From Eubacteriaceae bacterium (lineage in GTDB: Bacteria; Bacillota; Clostridia; Lachnospirales; Lachnospiraceae): a DNA stretch of 64,000 nt. A model generated the notes under the pieces. That model was not told the origin of the DNA, ran no database searches, and worked only from the letters and a program-made list of their open reading frames with translations. The stretch covers positions 1 to 64,000 of the forward strand of contig CAJTCR010000023.1 of the NCBI GenBank assembly GCA_910574915.1. The letters run 5' to 3'. The position numbers and the translations under genes were made by a program. Shown in pieces: positions 45,024 to 53,447 of this stretch (positions within the stretch are counted from its first letter, which is position 1; each line of letters begins with the position of its first letter).

Positions 45024-45092
45024 ATGAAGTGGCTGACGATTGATGAAAATTACCTGAGAGGATTTGAAATAATGTGGTCGCAATCCCATTAG
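45024..45092 (+). pseudogene. Short ORF (22 aa), possible gene remnant
   Basis: ATG 45024 has an AGGAGAAA ribosome binding site and encodes MKWLTIDENYLRGFEIMWSQ followed by SH and a stop. The start resembles the first strand and helix of ToxN/AbiQ-type endoribonuclease toxins, which open in a similar manner, but the match is short and no body of the protein follows. The 190 bp after it, up to the terminator at 45240, contain only broken frames. It may be a decayed gene or a chance frame. Confidence 0.3.
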
Positions 45093-45239
45093 CTTTAGAT
45101 GATGGGTTAAGACCACAAAACTAACGGTTGCCACAGTATTATATGTTTCCAATTCCAAAATATTTATATTAGGAGCTACAGTATAAGAATTTAGAGAACT
45201 ACCGGTCATTTGAGAGTATGGAAGAAAAGAGCAAGTCAG

Positions 45240-45278
45240 TATATCCCTGCCACATGTCCATGACAGGGATATATTATT
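45240..45278. terminator. Terminator hairpin facing the AIM24 gene
   Basis: TATATCCCTG (45240-45249) and CAGGGATATA (45264-45273) form a perfect 10-bp stem followed by TTATTTT on the plus strand. It could also act for the minus-strand AIM24 gene ending at 45279, though the minus-strand T run is poor. Confidence 0.75.
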
Positions 45279-45986
45279 TTAATCCATACGAACCTGAATC
45301 CCGCCCCTGCGTTCTGTCGGCTGCACAACGACGGAAACAGGCTGGTTTCCGCTCCATTCAAATGCATACGATTCCCCGGAAGCCTGCCCGATAAAGGTCT
45401 TCCAGTTGATGTCTGCCTTGATCTGCGGGTCGCAGTAACCGGACTGGCTCATCCAGCAGATCACAGCGTCCGGGTCGACGGACAGGGTATTGCGGCTTTG
45501 GATATTGCTTAAGACGATCGGGTTGCCGTTGGAGAGGATTGCGGCATAGGAGTTGTTGCCGTTTCCGGTCAGCAGCGTCGTCGCAAAGCCTTTTTGAGAC
45601 AGGACGCCGCAGCCAAGAAAACGGACTTCGTAATGGCATTCCTGTGTAAAGGCAAGTATATTTTCTGATTCTACAGATATGACTTCGCCTGGCGCCAGCT
45701 TGTAAATAACGACATGCTGGCTGTCTACGGCGTAATAGGTGACCGAATTTCCGTTTAACATCACTTTCATTAACGGGATATTTTCTCCGGTCACACGCCG
45801 CACCAGGGAGCCGAAGGCTGCCTGTGCAAAATTATTCTGCGGCCCGAGCAGCAGTTTTTCAAACTTATAATTTTTTCCTCCCGGGCTGTCGCCGGCGATA
45901 AAGGAGCCTGCCTTTGCAATCAGCGTATCGCTGCCGCTGCATGTGACTTTTAATGTCAGTTCGTTGATCGTTTCAAATGTTAACAT
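45279..45986 (-). CDS. AIM24 family protein
   Basis: A 235-aa all-beta protein of the AIM24 (DUF124) family. Features: LIAKAGSFIAGDS, GSLVRRVTGENIPLMKV, VISVESENILAFTQECHYEV, FLGCGVLSQKGFATTLLTG and LSVDPDAVICWMSQSG, the late motif shared by bacterial members. The bacterial function is unknown. AIM24-like genes are frequent in Ter loci. It lies 15 bp after a fourth TerD gene on the same strand, so the two form an operon opposed to the TerD-ATPase operon. Confidence 0.9.
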   Translation of the reverse strand: MLTFETINELTLKVTCSGSDTLIAKAGSFIAGDSPGGKNYKFEKLLLGPQNNFAQAAFGSLVRRVTGENIPLMKVMLNGNSVTYYAVDSQHVVIYKLAPGEVISVESENILAFTQECHYEVRFLGCGVLSQKGFATTLLTGNGNNSYAAILSNGNPIVLSNIQSRNTLSVDPDAVICWMSQSGYCDPQIKADINWKTFIGQASGESYAFEWSGNQPVSVVVQPTERRGGIQVRMD

Positions 45987-46000
45987 AATAAGAAGTCCTC

Positions 46001-46783
46001 CTAATCACTTACTTCTACGCCGTAAAGGGCACAAAGCCCGGCAAGGTCTTTTGCTACGCCGTTTCCGACGGCGTTAAATTTCCAGCTTCCGTTGTGCTGG
46101 TAAATCTCGCCGATCATCATAGATATTACGTTGGAATAATATTCGGTCATCTGGAAGCTGACACATTCTTTGCCCTGCGCGTCCAGAATACGGATATAAG
46201 CGTCTTTGATCATGCCAAAGTGGAGCCTTTTGGCAAAGGCTTCATGGATCGTCAGTACAAATACAATTTTTTTCACGCTTGTGTTTAATTTTTGAAAATC
46301 AATCGTAATAAGCTCCCGGTCTGCGGCGCCTGCGGCTTTCAACTGGCAGCTTCTGTCCGGGCTTTTTGCCTGTCCGTAAAAGACAAACCAGGAATCGCCG
46401 ATGACTTTGCCGCTGCCGCCAAGCAAAAAGGCAGATACGTCTACGTCACACTGTGCGTTTAACGTATTCCAGCCAAAACAGGCTGTGAGGCTTGTATTGC
46501 TAACAGGAAGCGGGGTTTTCTGCCCTTTTTGCACAGGCTTTGCAAACGCAGGCAGCTTGCGTTCACGCGGCACCGCGGTTTGTGCTGCGGCGCGGGTTAC
46601 AGTCTCTGCATGTGGACGCGGATGCGGCGGGGAAGCCGCCTGTGCGGCGCGCCGTGCCGCGGGCGGCTTGTTTAACGTCGTAATGGTTTGTGCGCAAAGC
46701 GCGCTTTGCGTTCGTGCCTGGTTGATGGATAATATAGAATTTTGATCCGTGGCGCCTTTGGATTTCATAGCAATAGGTATCAT
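46001..46783 (-). CDS. TerD-family protein with long N-terminal extension (paralogue 4)
   Basis: A 260-aa protein. Residues 1-80 are a low-complexity Ala/Pro/Arg/Thr-rich extension; the TerD domain follows from about residue 83 (PVQKGQKTPLPVSNTSLTAC). The metal-site loops are altered: CDVDVSAFLLG keeps acidic residues, but the GAGEGDDEQ loop of its paralogues is replaced by AAGAADRELITIDFQKL. YYSNVISMMIGEIYQHNGSW and KFNAVGNG end the domain. The loss of acidic residues suggests a changed calcium affinity. It is transcribed with the AIM24 gene. Confidence 0.9.
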   Translation of the reverse strand: MIPIAMKSKGATDQNSILSINQARTQSALCAQTITTLNKPPAARRAAQAASPPHPRPHAETVTRAAAQTAVPRERKLPAFAKPVQKGQKTPLPVSNTSLTACFGWNTLNAQCDVDVSAFLLGGSGKVIGDSWFVFYGQAKSPDRSCQLKAAGAADRELITIDFQKLNTSVKKIVFVLTIHEAFAKRLHFGMIKDAYIRILDAQGKECVSFQMTEYYSNVISMMIGEIYQHNGSWKFNAVGNGVAKDLAGLCALYGVEVSD

Positions 46784-46874
46784 GATGCCTCCTGGTCTTT
46801 TTGTACATTGCAGATGTTTTTTTTATCATAGCTTATATTTTTGGGAATTGCAACAATTTTCAGGCAGGAATGAA

Positions 46875-46903
46875 TTGCTTCTATCCGGTTTATCCTATAT
46901 AAT
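46875..46903 (+). promoter_or_regulatory. Promoter of the AEC transporter gene
   Basis: TTGCTT (46875-46880), a 17-bp spacer and TATAAT (46898-46903). Confidence 0.7.
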
Positions 46904-46945
46904 ATAAAACGCAGAAAAATCAAAGGAAGGAAAACAGAGGAGAAA

Positions 46946-47860
46946 ATGACATTTTTTACGGTATTTTTTCAGATGCTGGCGCTTTTGATTATGATTGGCG
47001 CCGGATATTTTGTGACAAAAAAGGGGATGCTGGACGCACATACAAATAACCAGATGTCGGATTTGATTGTGAATATTTTTAATCCGATGCTGGTGCTGGC
47101 AAGCGCGGCAAATTCGGTAGGGCAGATTTCGCTTGCTGCGATGAAGCTTGCGGGAATCATTGCTGTGGGGATGTTTCTGGCATTTATCATTGCAGGCATG
47201 GTGCTGTCGCCGCTGTTTGAAAAGGACAGGGAGCTAAGGAAGATCTTCCAGTTGATGTTTGTCTTTTCCAATGTGGGATTTATTGGCATCCCGGTGATAT
47301 CTAGTATTTTTGGCGCGGAGTACGTTGTCTATGTCTCGGAATTTATGCTTGTTTATACGCTGGTATTTTATACGTACGGCATTGCGCTGATGGACGGGAA
47401 GTTTTCAAAAGACTCGCTGCGTGCGATGGTGAATCCGGGAACGATTGCCGGGCTGCTCGCAATGGCGGTCATTCTTTTTGAAATACAGCTTCCAGAGTTT
47501 CTAAACACGGCGGTCACGTATCTTGGAAACGTAACTTCACCGATGGCGCTTGTAGCAGTCGGGTTTGCACTGGCGGATTCGGATATCAAAAAAGTGTTCT
47601 GCCAGCCGCGGCTGTATTTGTTTTCCGTAGTCAAGCTGCTTGTGCTGCCGCTGTTATTGCTGCCGCTTTTGCGCTTTGCAGTCGGCACTTCGGACTTGCT
47701 TTCTGTGTGTATGGTGATGTTTGGGATGCCGGTCGGGAATATGCCGCTGATTTTGGGCAATCAAAGAGGGCTGGATGTGACGGCTTGCAGTGCGGCAATT
47801 ATTTTGTCGACGGTACTTTGCGTACTGACGGTGCCGGTGCTGCTTTTGTTTACAGGCTGA
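46946..47860 (+). CDS. AEC-family transporter (auxin efflux carrier / malate permease type)
   Basis: A 304-aa membrane protein with about ten hydrophobic segments spread over its length. The start MTFFTVFFQMLALLIMIGAG is typical of AEC permeases; SDLIVNIFNPMLVLAS, MFVFSNVGFIGIPVISSIFG and MFGMPVGNMPLILGNQ are the conserved Asn/Gly/Pro-rich crossings. Family members carry organic acids or other anions. AAGGAAGG and a clear promoter precede it, and it stands divergent from the TerD-AIM24 pair, so a role in the Ter system is only a possibility from position. Confidence 0.9.
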   Translation: MTFFTVFFQMLALLIMIGAGYFVTKKGMLDAHTNNQMSDLIVNIFNPMLVLASAANSVGQISLAAMKLAGIIAVGMFLAFIIAGMVLSPLFEKDRELRKIFQLMFVFSNVGFIGIPVISSIFGAEYVVYVSEFMLVYTLVFYTYGIALMDGKFSKDSLRAMVNPGTIAGLLAMAVILFEIQLPEFLNTAVTYLGNVTSPMALVAVGFALADSDIKKVFCQPRLYLFSVVKLLVLPLLLLPLLRFAVGTSDLLSVCMVMFGMPVGNMPLILGNQRGLDVTACSAAIILSTVLCVLTVPVLLLFTG

Positions 47861-48023
47861 CCGTTTTAGAACCGTTGCTTACAAATTCATACAATTTTCA
47901 TTCCATTTTCAGGCTGGGTATGTTAAAATATAGTTGCCTGTAGCAGCCGGATTGTAAAAAAATGCAGTTGCCGGCGGATAGGAACAGGCAATAAATTGGA
48001 GAAGCGTAGCAGGAGGAAAAGAG

Positions 48024-48602
48024 ATGAAGACAAAGAAAGCAGCAGCAATGTTGTTAACCGCAGCAGTAGGAATCGGAGCTCTGGCGCTGCCGGCAGCGGT
48101 GCCGCAGGAAACAGGAGTGTTTGCGACAGAAACGGCATATGCCGCGACGCCGTCGGCTTCCAAGCTTGCCAGCGCGGTGAAAAAGGCATACGGCGACAGT
48201 TACCTGCCGAATTATAAACTGGATAAGGATGAGATCAAAAGCAAATACGGTGTAGATTCGTCCTTATATGCGTCCGCATATGCAGAAGTACCGATGATCA
48301 GCGCGCAGGTAGACCAGCTTGTGATTTTTAAGGCAAAAAATGCGTCTTCCAAAAAGAAGATTTTAACCGCGGTAAAAAAATACCAGAAGGATCTTAAGGC
48401 AGATACGATGCAGTATCCGATGAACGTCTTAAAAATACAGGGATCAAAAGTATATGCAAACGGAAATTATGTCTGCTTTTTTATGCTTGGCGGAAGCGTC
48501 AGCAAGAGCATAGAGGAGTCAGGATCAGAAGCGGAAATTATTAAGGCGCACCAGCAGTTAAATAAAAAAGCGGTCAATACCGTAAAGAATAAATTAAAAT
48601 AA
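48024..48602 (+). CDS. Secreted DUF4358 family protein
   Basis: A 192-aa exported protein. A signal peptide covers about residues 1-40 (MKTKKAAAMLLTAAVGIGAL, cleavage likely after AYA or nearby). The mature part fits DUF4358: LDKDEIKSKYGVDSSLYASA, the hydrophobic VDQLVIFKAK, and the YPMNVLKIQGSKVYANGNYV segment. Such proteins are common in Lachnospiraceae next to DHHW/MBOAT genes, as here with the DHHW gene 14 bp downstream. The function is unknown. AGCAGGAGGAAAAG precedes the ATG. Confidence 0.85.
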   Translation: MKTKKAAAMLLTAAVGIGALALPAAVPQETGVFATETAYAATPSASKLASAVKKAYGDSYLPNYKLDKDEIKSKYGVDSSLYASAYAEVPMISAQVDQLVIFKAKNASSKKKILTAVKKYQKDLKADTMQYPMNVLKIQGSKVYANGNYVCFFMLGGSVSKSIEESGSEAEIIKAHQQLNKKAVNTVKNKLK

Positions 48603-48616
48603 GCCGAAGGCGCCGG

Positions 48617-49801
48617 ATGGATATGAAGGAAATGAAAGAGCAAAACAGCGGGAACAACAAAAGAAAAGGACAGGCACAAGGCAGGGTACGGTGTTTTTGC
48701 TTTGTCACAATCGTACTTTTGCTGTTGTCAGGATGCAGCCTGTGGATTCACTTGACGCCGGAGAAAACGTATTCTTCTGAGGAGCGGCGTATGCTTTTGG
48801 AACGCCCGAAGCTTACGAAAAAGAGCGTGCTGCGCGGCAAGTTTCAGATGAAATATGAAACGTATCTGGGAGAACAGTTTCCGAAACGGGCGCAGCTTGT
48901 GACACTGCGCACAAAGCTGTTAAGGCTGCTCGGGGAGCGGGACGCAAACGGCGTTTATTTCGGAAAGGACGGTTATTTGCTCGAGCAGTACCGGGCGCAG
49001 GATTTTGACTGGAAGCAGGTGAAAAAAAATATCAGGCTGACGGCGGCGTTTTTGGAGCAGTATCCCAATGCGAAGGCAATGTTTGTCCCGACAAAGAGCA
49101 GCGTGATGTCTTCTAAGCTGCCGATGTTTGCGCAGGCTGAGGCAGACAGCAGGTTTTTTGCGTTGGCAGAAAAACAGATGCCGAAAGACCGGCAGATTTT
49201 GGTGTCCGATGTATTAAAAGCACATGAGCAAGAATATATTTATTACCGGACAGACCACCACTGGACGACGCTAGGGGCATATTATGCGTATACAGCATGG
49301 GCGGAAAGTATGGGCTTTACCCCGCTGCCTGCGCAGCAGTTTACGGTTACTCCGGTATCCAGCACGTTTTTTGGAACGACGTATGCCAAAGTCCGCACCG
49401 GGGGACGTGCCGATACGATTCATCTGTATGAACAAAATAAGACGCCAACGTATACGTTTGAATACAACAACGGCGAGACGGAGCTGGACAGCTTTTATGA
49501 CTTGTCCAAGCTGAAAGGAGACGACCCTTACAGCGTATTTTTTGGCGGCAACCAGGCGATTGCGGATATTTCCAAAGAAGGGGCAAAAGGGAAAAAGACG
49601 CTTTTAATGATCAAAGATTCGTTCGGCAACTGTTTTGCGCCGTTTGCTGCAAGCCATTATGCAAGAACGATTGTGATCGACCTGCGTTATGTCAATCTGC
49701 CAGTTAGCAAGCTGCTTAAGATCTATCCGGCAGACGATATTCTTATTTTGTATAACAGCGCGCAGTTTATGAAAGATAAGGACATTAGTAAATTAAAATA
49801 A
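48617..49801 (+). CDS. DHHW family protein (AlgX/SGNH-like, membrane-anchored)
   Basis: A 394-aa protein with an N-terminal membrane segment (about 25-45) or lipoprotein-like signal ending LLSGC. The name-giving motif is in YYRTDHHWTTLGAYYAYTAW; the early SSEERRMLLERPKLT and the late MIKDSFGNCFAPF (nucleophile serine) complete the AlgX-type SGNH pattern. These proteins work outside the cell with an MBOAT acyltransferase to O-acetylate polysaccharide. No MBOAT gene is adjacent; the one at 1.8 kb is 45 kb away. It is in an operon with the DUF4358 gene. Confidence 0.9.
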   Translation: MDMKEMKEQNSGNNKRKGQAQGRVRCFCFVTIVLLLLSGCSLWIHLTPEKTYSSEERRMLLERPKLTKKSVLRGKFQMKYETYLGEQFPKRAQLVTLRTKLLRLLGERDANGVYFGKDGYLLEQYRAQDFDWKQVKKNIRLTAAFLEQYPNAKAMFVPTKSSVMSSKLPMFAQAEADSRFFALAEKQMPKDRQILVSDVLKAHEQEYIYYRTDHHWTTLGAYYAYTAWAESMGFTPLPAQQFTVTPVSSTFFGTTYAKVRTGGRADTIHLYEQNKTPTYTFEYNNGETELDSFYDLSKLKGDDPYSVFFGGNQAIADISKEGAKGKKTLLMIKDSFGNCFAPFAASHYARTIVIDLRYVNLPVSKLLKIYPADDILILYNSAQFMKDKDISKLK

Positions 49802-49837
49802 AAAACAGCAGCAACAGGATAGAGGAAGGAAAAACGA

Positions 49838-51250
49838 ATGAAATATGACGTTATTATTATTGGCGCAGGGCCGGCTGGGATTTTTACAGCGATGGAGCTT
49901 GTCAAAAACGGCAGTACGAAAAAAATACTGCTTGTAGAAAAAGGCAAGGCAATCAAAGACCGGAAATGTCCAAAGAGCAAGACAAAAAAATGTGTGAACT
50001 GCAAGCCGTGCAATATTACAACCGGATTTTCCGGTGCAGGGGCGTTTTCCGACGGCAAGCTGTCCTTAAGCTATGAGGTGGGCGGCGATTTTCCGACGCT
50101 CGTAGGAGAGGACTTTGCACAGGAGCTGATTCATTATACAGATCAGATCTATCTGGAATTTGGCGCGGATACAAGGATCGAAGGGGTGAGCGAGCCGGAG
50201 AAGGTGCGCGAAATCAGAAAGCGTGCGATCCATGCGGGGCTTAAGCTGGTCGACTGCCCGATCCGCCATCTGGGAACAGAAAAAGCACAGCATATTTACG
50301 GCGCGATTGAGCAGTATCTGCTGGACAAAGGCGTGGAAATGCTGTTTGGCTACAACTGTACCGACTTAATTATGGAAGAGGATGTGTGCAAAGGCGTCGT
50401 GCTTTCCAAAGAAAACAGCGCGCCGGGCAGCAGTGCAGAGCAGATCCGCTACGAAGCGCCAAATGTCGTAGTCGCTGCTGGAAGGCGCGGGGCAGACTGG
50501 CTCCAGGCACTGTGCGCAAAATATGATATCGCGCATAAGCCGGGGACAGTGGATATCGGCGTCCGTGTGGAGGTGCGCAATGAGATTATGGAGGAAGTCA
50601 ACAAAGTCCTGTACGAATCCAAGCTGATCGGGTATCCAAGGCCGTTTAAAAATAAAGTACGCACTTTCTGCCAGAATCCGGGCGGGTTTGTCAGCCAGGA
50701 AAATTACGACAACGACCTGGCGGTTGTAAACGGGCATTCTTACAAAGACTTAAAATCCGACAATACGAATCTGGCAATCCTTTGCTCGCATAATTTTACC
50801 GAGCCGTTTAACCAGCCGATCGCTTATGCGCAAAAGGTCGGGGAACTGACGAATATGCTCGGCGCCGGACAGATTATGGTGCAGCGCTACGGCGATATTT
50901 TAGACGGCAAGCGCACATGGGCAAAAGAGCTGGCACAGTCCAACGTCCGCCCGACGCTGCCGGATGCGGTAGCAGGGGATATTACGGCGGCGATGCCGTA
51001 CCGCGCGATGGTGAACATTATTAATTTTATCCAGGCGATGGATCAGGTCGTACCGGGATTTGCCAGTACGGAAACGCTGTTGTATTCGCCGGAGCTGAAA
51101 TTTTACAGCAACAAGGTGCGGATGGATGAAAACCTTGTGACCAACGTCAAAGGGCTGTACTGCCTGGGCGATTCCAGCGGATGGACGCGCGGGCTGATGA
51201 TGGCTTCTGCGATGGGCGTATTGATGGGCAGAAAGCTGCTCGAACAGTAA
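49838..51250 (+). CDS. FAD-dependent oxidoreductase (COG2509-type)
   Basis: A 470-aa flavoprotein. The dinucleotide-binding start is YDVIIIGAGPAGIFTAMELV. It has a cysteine-rich loop unusual for oxidoreductases, RKCPKSKTKKCVNCKPCNIT, then TGFSGAGAFSDGKLSLS, and ends LYCLGDSSGWTRGLMMASAM with the second FAD motif. This family is widespread in anaerobes and lacks a proven reaction. The cysteine cluster might hold a metal or redox disulfide. AGGAAGG precedes ATG 49838. A hairpin at 51261 separates it from the LacI gene. Confidence 0.9.
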   Translation: MKYDVIIIGAGPAGIFTAMELVKNGSTKKILLVEKGKAIKDRKCPKSKTKKCVNCKPCNITTGFSGAGAFSDGKLSLSYEVGGDFPTLVGEDFAQELIHYTDQIYLEFGADTRIEGVSEPEKVREIRKRAIHAGLKLVDCPIRHLGTEKAQHIYGAIEQYLLDKGVEMLFGYNCTDLIMEEDVCKGVVLSKENSAPGSSAEQIRYEAPNVVVAAGRRGADWLQALCAKYDIAHKPGTVDIGVRVEVRNEIMEEVNKVLYESKLIGYPRPFKNKVRTFCQNPGGFVSQENYDNDLAVVNGHSYKDLKSDNTNLAILCSHNFTEPFNQPIAYAQKVGELTNMLGAGQIMVQRYGDILDGKRTWAKELAQSNVRPTLPDAVAGDITAAMPYRAMVNIINFIQAMDQVVPGFASTETLLYSPELKFYSNKVRMDENLVTNVKGLYCLGDSSGWTRGLMMASAMGVLMGRKLLEQ

Positions 51251-51260
51251 AATAGAAAGG

Positions 51261-51288
51261 GCTGTCGGAGATGTCCGGCAGCTTCTTT
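51261..51288 (+). terminator. Probable intrinsic terminator
   Basis: GCTGTCGGA (51261-51269) and TCCGGCAGC (51274-51282) pair over 9 bp with a 4-nt loop, followed by TTCTTT. The T tract is imperfect. Confidence 0.65.
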
Positions 51289-51306
51289 CACGGGAGGTGA
51301 GAAAAC

Positions 51307-52314
51307 ATGCAGGAACCAGAAGGAAAAAAGCTGACGATGGATGATGTGGCAAAGGCGCTTGGCGTATCAAAGACGACCGTATCCAGGGCGGTATCAGGAA
51401 AAGGACGCATCGGCGAGGAGACCAGGCAGCGCGTCAAAGACTATATTGCGCAGCATAACTATCATCCAAATGCGCCTGAGAAGGCTGCAGAAAGCAGCCA
51501 TACGTGCAATATCGGCGTCGTACTGCCGCCAGATTTGCTTTCTTTTGACCTGCTGTTTTTTCCAAAAACGTTAAAAGGAATCAGCGAAGTCGCTGCAAAA
51601 GAAGAATTTGACGTTTTATTAACGCTTGCGGACGCCAACGACCTGTCCAATCTTACACGTGTGGTCGAATGCCGCAAGGTAGACGGTGTGCTGCTGCTGC
51701 GTACGCTGCGGGACGACGCTGTCGCGGATCTGTTAAAAAAGAGCGGGCTTCCGTTTGTCGCAGTCGGCATGTCCAAAGACCCGCAGGTCTGCCAGGTAGA
51801 CCATGACCATATTGAGGCGTGCAGAGAGCTTACGAGCATCCTGCTGATGAAAGGGCTGAAAAAAATAGCGGTTGTAGCCGCGGATATGAACGATATGAGA
51901 AACCAGAACCGGATGGAAGGGTTTTACAGGGCGCATACCGAGCTTGGCTTAGAACCAGACCGTTCCCTTTTATTTACACAGATTGATTCACAGATGCTTG
52001 CCGACCGGGTGACCGATACGATCCTGATGCGCGGCGCGGATTGCATTATCGGCGCGGACGACAGGATTGCCGGGCAGGTGTTAAAAAAACTGGAAGAAGA
52101 AAAAGTATGCATACCGCAGGAAATCCGTCTCGCGGCATTTAGCGACAGCCAGTTATTAAAAGCCGCAAAGCCGGGCGTAACAGCAGTCAGATTCCATATG
52201 GAAGAGCTTGGCAGGACAGCGTGCAGGGTGCTGTTTCAAAAGATCCGCGGCAAAGAGGCTGCGCCTGTGACAAAACTGTCGTACGAGGTTTCGATCCGCG
52301 AATCGACGAAATAA
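51307..52314 (+). CDS. LacI-family transcriptional regulator of the sucrose/amylosucrase genes
   Basis: A 335-aa repressor. The N-terminal helix-turn-helix is LTMDDVAKALGVSKTTVSRA with the hinge YIAQHNYHPNAPEKAAESS; residues 60-335 form the periplasmic-binding-protein-like effector domain (NIGVVLPPDLLSFDLLFFPK, ADCIIGADDRIAGQVLKKL). GGGAGGTGAG precedes ATG 51307. The TAACCGGTTA palindrome just downstream in the fructokinase promoter is its likely operator. Ligand: probably sucrose, fructose or a derivative, judged only from the genes it precedes. Confidence 0.93.
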   Translation: MQEPEGKKLTMDDVAKALGVSKTTVSRAVSGKGRIGEETRQRVKDYIAQHNYHPNAPEKAAESSHTCNIGVVLPPDLLSFDLLFFPKTLKGISEVAAKEEFDVLLTLADANDLSNLTRVVECRKVDGVLLLRTLRDDAVADLLKKSGLPFVAVGMSKDPQVCQVDHDHIEACRELTSILLMKGLKKIAVVAADMNDMRNQNRMEGFYRAHTELGLEPDRSLLFTQIDSQMLADRVTDTILMRGADCIIGADDRIAGQVLKKLEEEKVCIPQEIRLAAFSDSQLLKAAKPGVTAVRFHMEELGRTACRVLFQKIRGKEAAPVTKLSYEVSIRESTK

Positions 52315-52346
52315 ACAAAAACAGTGAGAAAATTGGCAAATTTTCA

Positions 52347-52397
52347 TTGACGAATCAGAAAATTGGTGTTACAATTTATGGAGAAAGTAACCGGTTA
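52347..52397 (+). promoter_or_regulatory. Promoter and LacI-type operator for the fructokinase-amylosucrase operon
   Basis: TTGACG (52347-52352), a 17-bp spacer and TACAAT (52370-52375) make a good promoter. The perfect palindrome TAACCGGTTA (52388-52397) lies just after the start point and has the CG-centred symmetry of LacI-family operators. A weaker half-site AAGTAACCAGTT follows. Confidence 0.85.
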
Positions 52398-52438
52398 AGT
52401 AACCAGTTTTGCAAGAATGAAAGGAAGGAGTATCAGAT

Positions 52439-53413
52439 ATGGGAGTAACAAAGTCTTACGACGTAACAGCACTTGGGGAGCTGCTCATTGATTTTACCGA
52501 AAACGGCATAAGTGCCCAGGGAAACCCGATATTGGAGGCGAATCCGGGAGGGGCGCCGTGCAACGTACTGGCGATGCTCAATAAGCTTGGCAGGAAAACG
52601 GCATTTATAGGAAAAGTAGGAAACGATCATTTTGGCAAAATGCTTGCGGATGAGGTAAAAAAAAGCGGCACCGACGTAACAAACCTTGTATTTGACGACG
52701 ATGTGCATACGACGCTTGCATTTGTACATACAAAGCCGGACGGAGATCGTGATTTCAGCTTTTACCGCAATCCTGGCGCCGATATGATGCTGAAAAAGGA
52801 AGAAGTGATGGAAGAGCTGATTAAAAACAGCCGGATCTTCCATTTTGGTACGCTTTCTTCTACGCATGAAGGCGTGCGCGAAGCGACCAGGTACGCAATC
52901 GATGTGGCAAAGCAAAACGGCGTGCTTATATCCTTTGACCCGAACCTGCGGGAACCGCTGTGGAATACGCTTGAAGATGCAAAGCGGGAGATTGCGTACG
53001 GGCTTTCTAAGTGTGATATTTTAAAAATTTCGGATAACGAAGTGGAATTTATGACAGGCACGGCAGATTATGAAAAGGGTGCGGCAATACTGAGAGAACA
53101 ATATCACATTCCGCTTATTTTTGTAACGCTTGGAAAAGAAGGCAGCAGGGCTTACTTTAAAGATCTGGCTGTGGAAGTGCAGCCGTTTTTGCAGGAAGGC
53201 ACGATTGAAACGACCGGAGCCGGAGATACGTTTGAGGCATGTGCGCTGAACTATGTTTTGGAGCATGGGCTAAACGATCTGACAGAGGAAGATTTGAAAA
53301 AACTGCTGACATTTGCAAATGCAGGAGCTTCCATTATTACGACAAGAAGAGGCGCACTGCGCGTGATGCCGTCGGCAGAGGAGATCCATGCACTGATTGC
53401 GCAGAGGGCATAA
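52439..53413 (+). CDS. PfkB-family carbohydrate kinase, probable fructokinase
   Basis: A 324-aa sugar kinase. ALGELLIDFTENG and NPGGAPCNVLAMLNKLGRKT form the substrate-binding start (PfkB signature 1); FDPNLREPLW is typical of fructokinases; the C-terminal ETTGAGDTFEACALNYVL holds the catalytic Asp and the anion hole. It would phosphorylate fructose to fructose-6-phosphate, taking up the fructose released by the amylosucrase 34 bp downstream. GGAAGGAG precedes ATG 52439. Confidence 0.93.
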   Translation: MGVTKSYDVTALGELLIDFTENGISAQGNPILEANPGGAPCNVLAMLNKLGRKTAFIGKVGNDHFGKMLADEVKKSGTDVTNLVFDDDVHTTLAFVHTKPDGDRDFSFYRNPGADMMLKKEEVMEELIKNSRIFHFGTLSSTHEGVREATRYAIDVAKQNGVLISFDPNLREPLWNTLEDAKREIAYGLSKCDILKISDNEVEFMTGTADYEKGAAILREQYHIPLIFVTLGKEGSRAYFKDLAVEVQPFLQEGTIETTGAGDTFEACALNYVLEHGLNDLTEEDLKKLLTFANAGASIITTRRGALRVMPSAEEIHALIAQRA

Positions 53414-53447
53414 GCTTTAGATCAGGAAAGGAAGGGTTTGACAGGAA

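Noticed and set aside
45003-45209. Minus-strand frame of 68 codons between the ATPase and AIM24 genes
   Set aside because: No ribosome binding site, no recognisable features, and it spans the terminator region.
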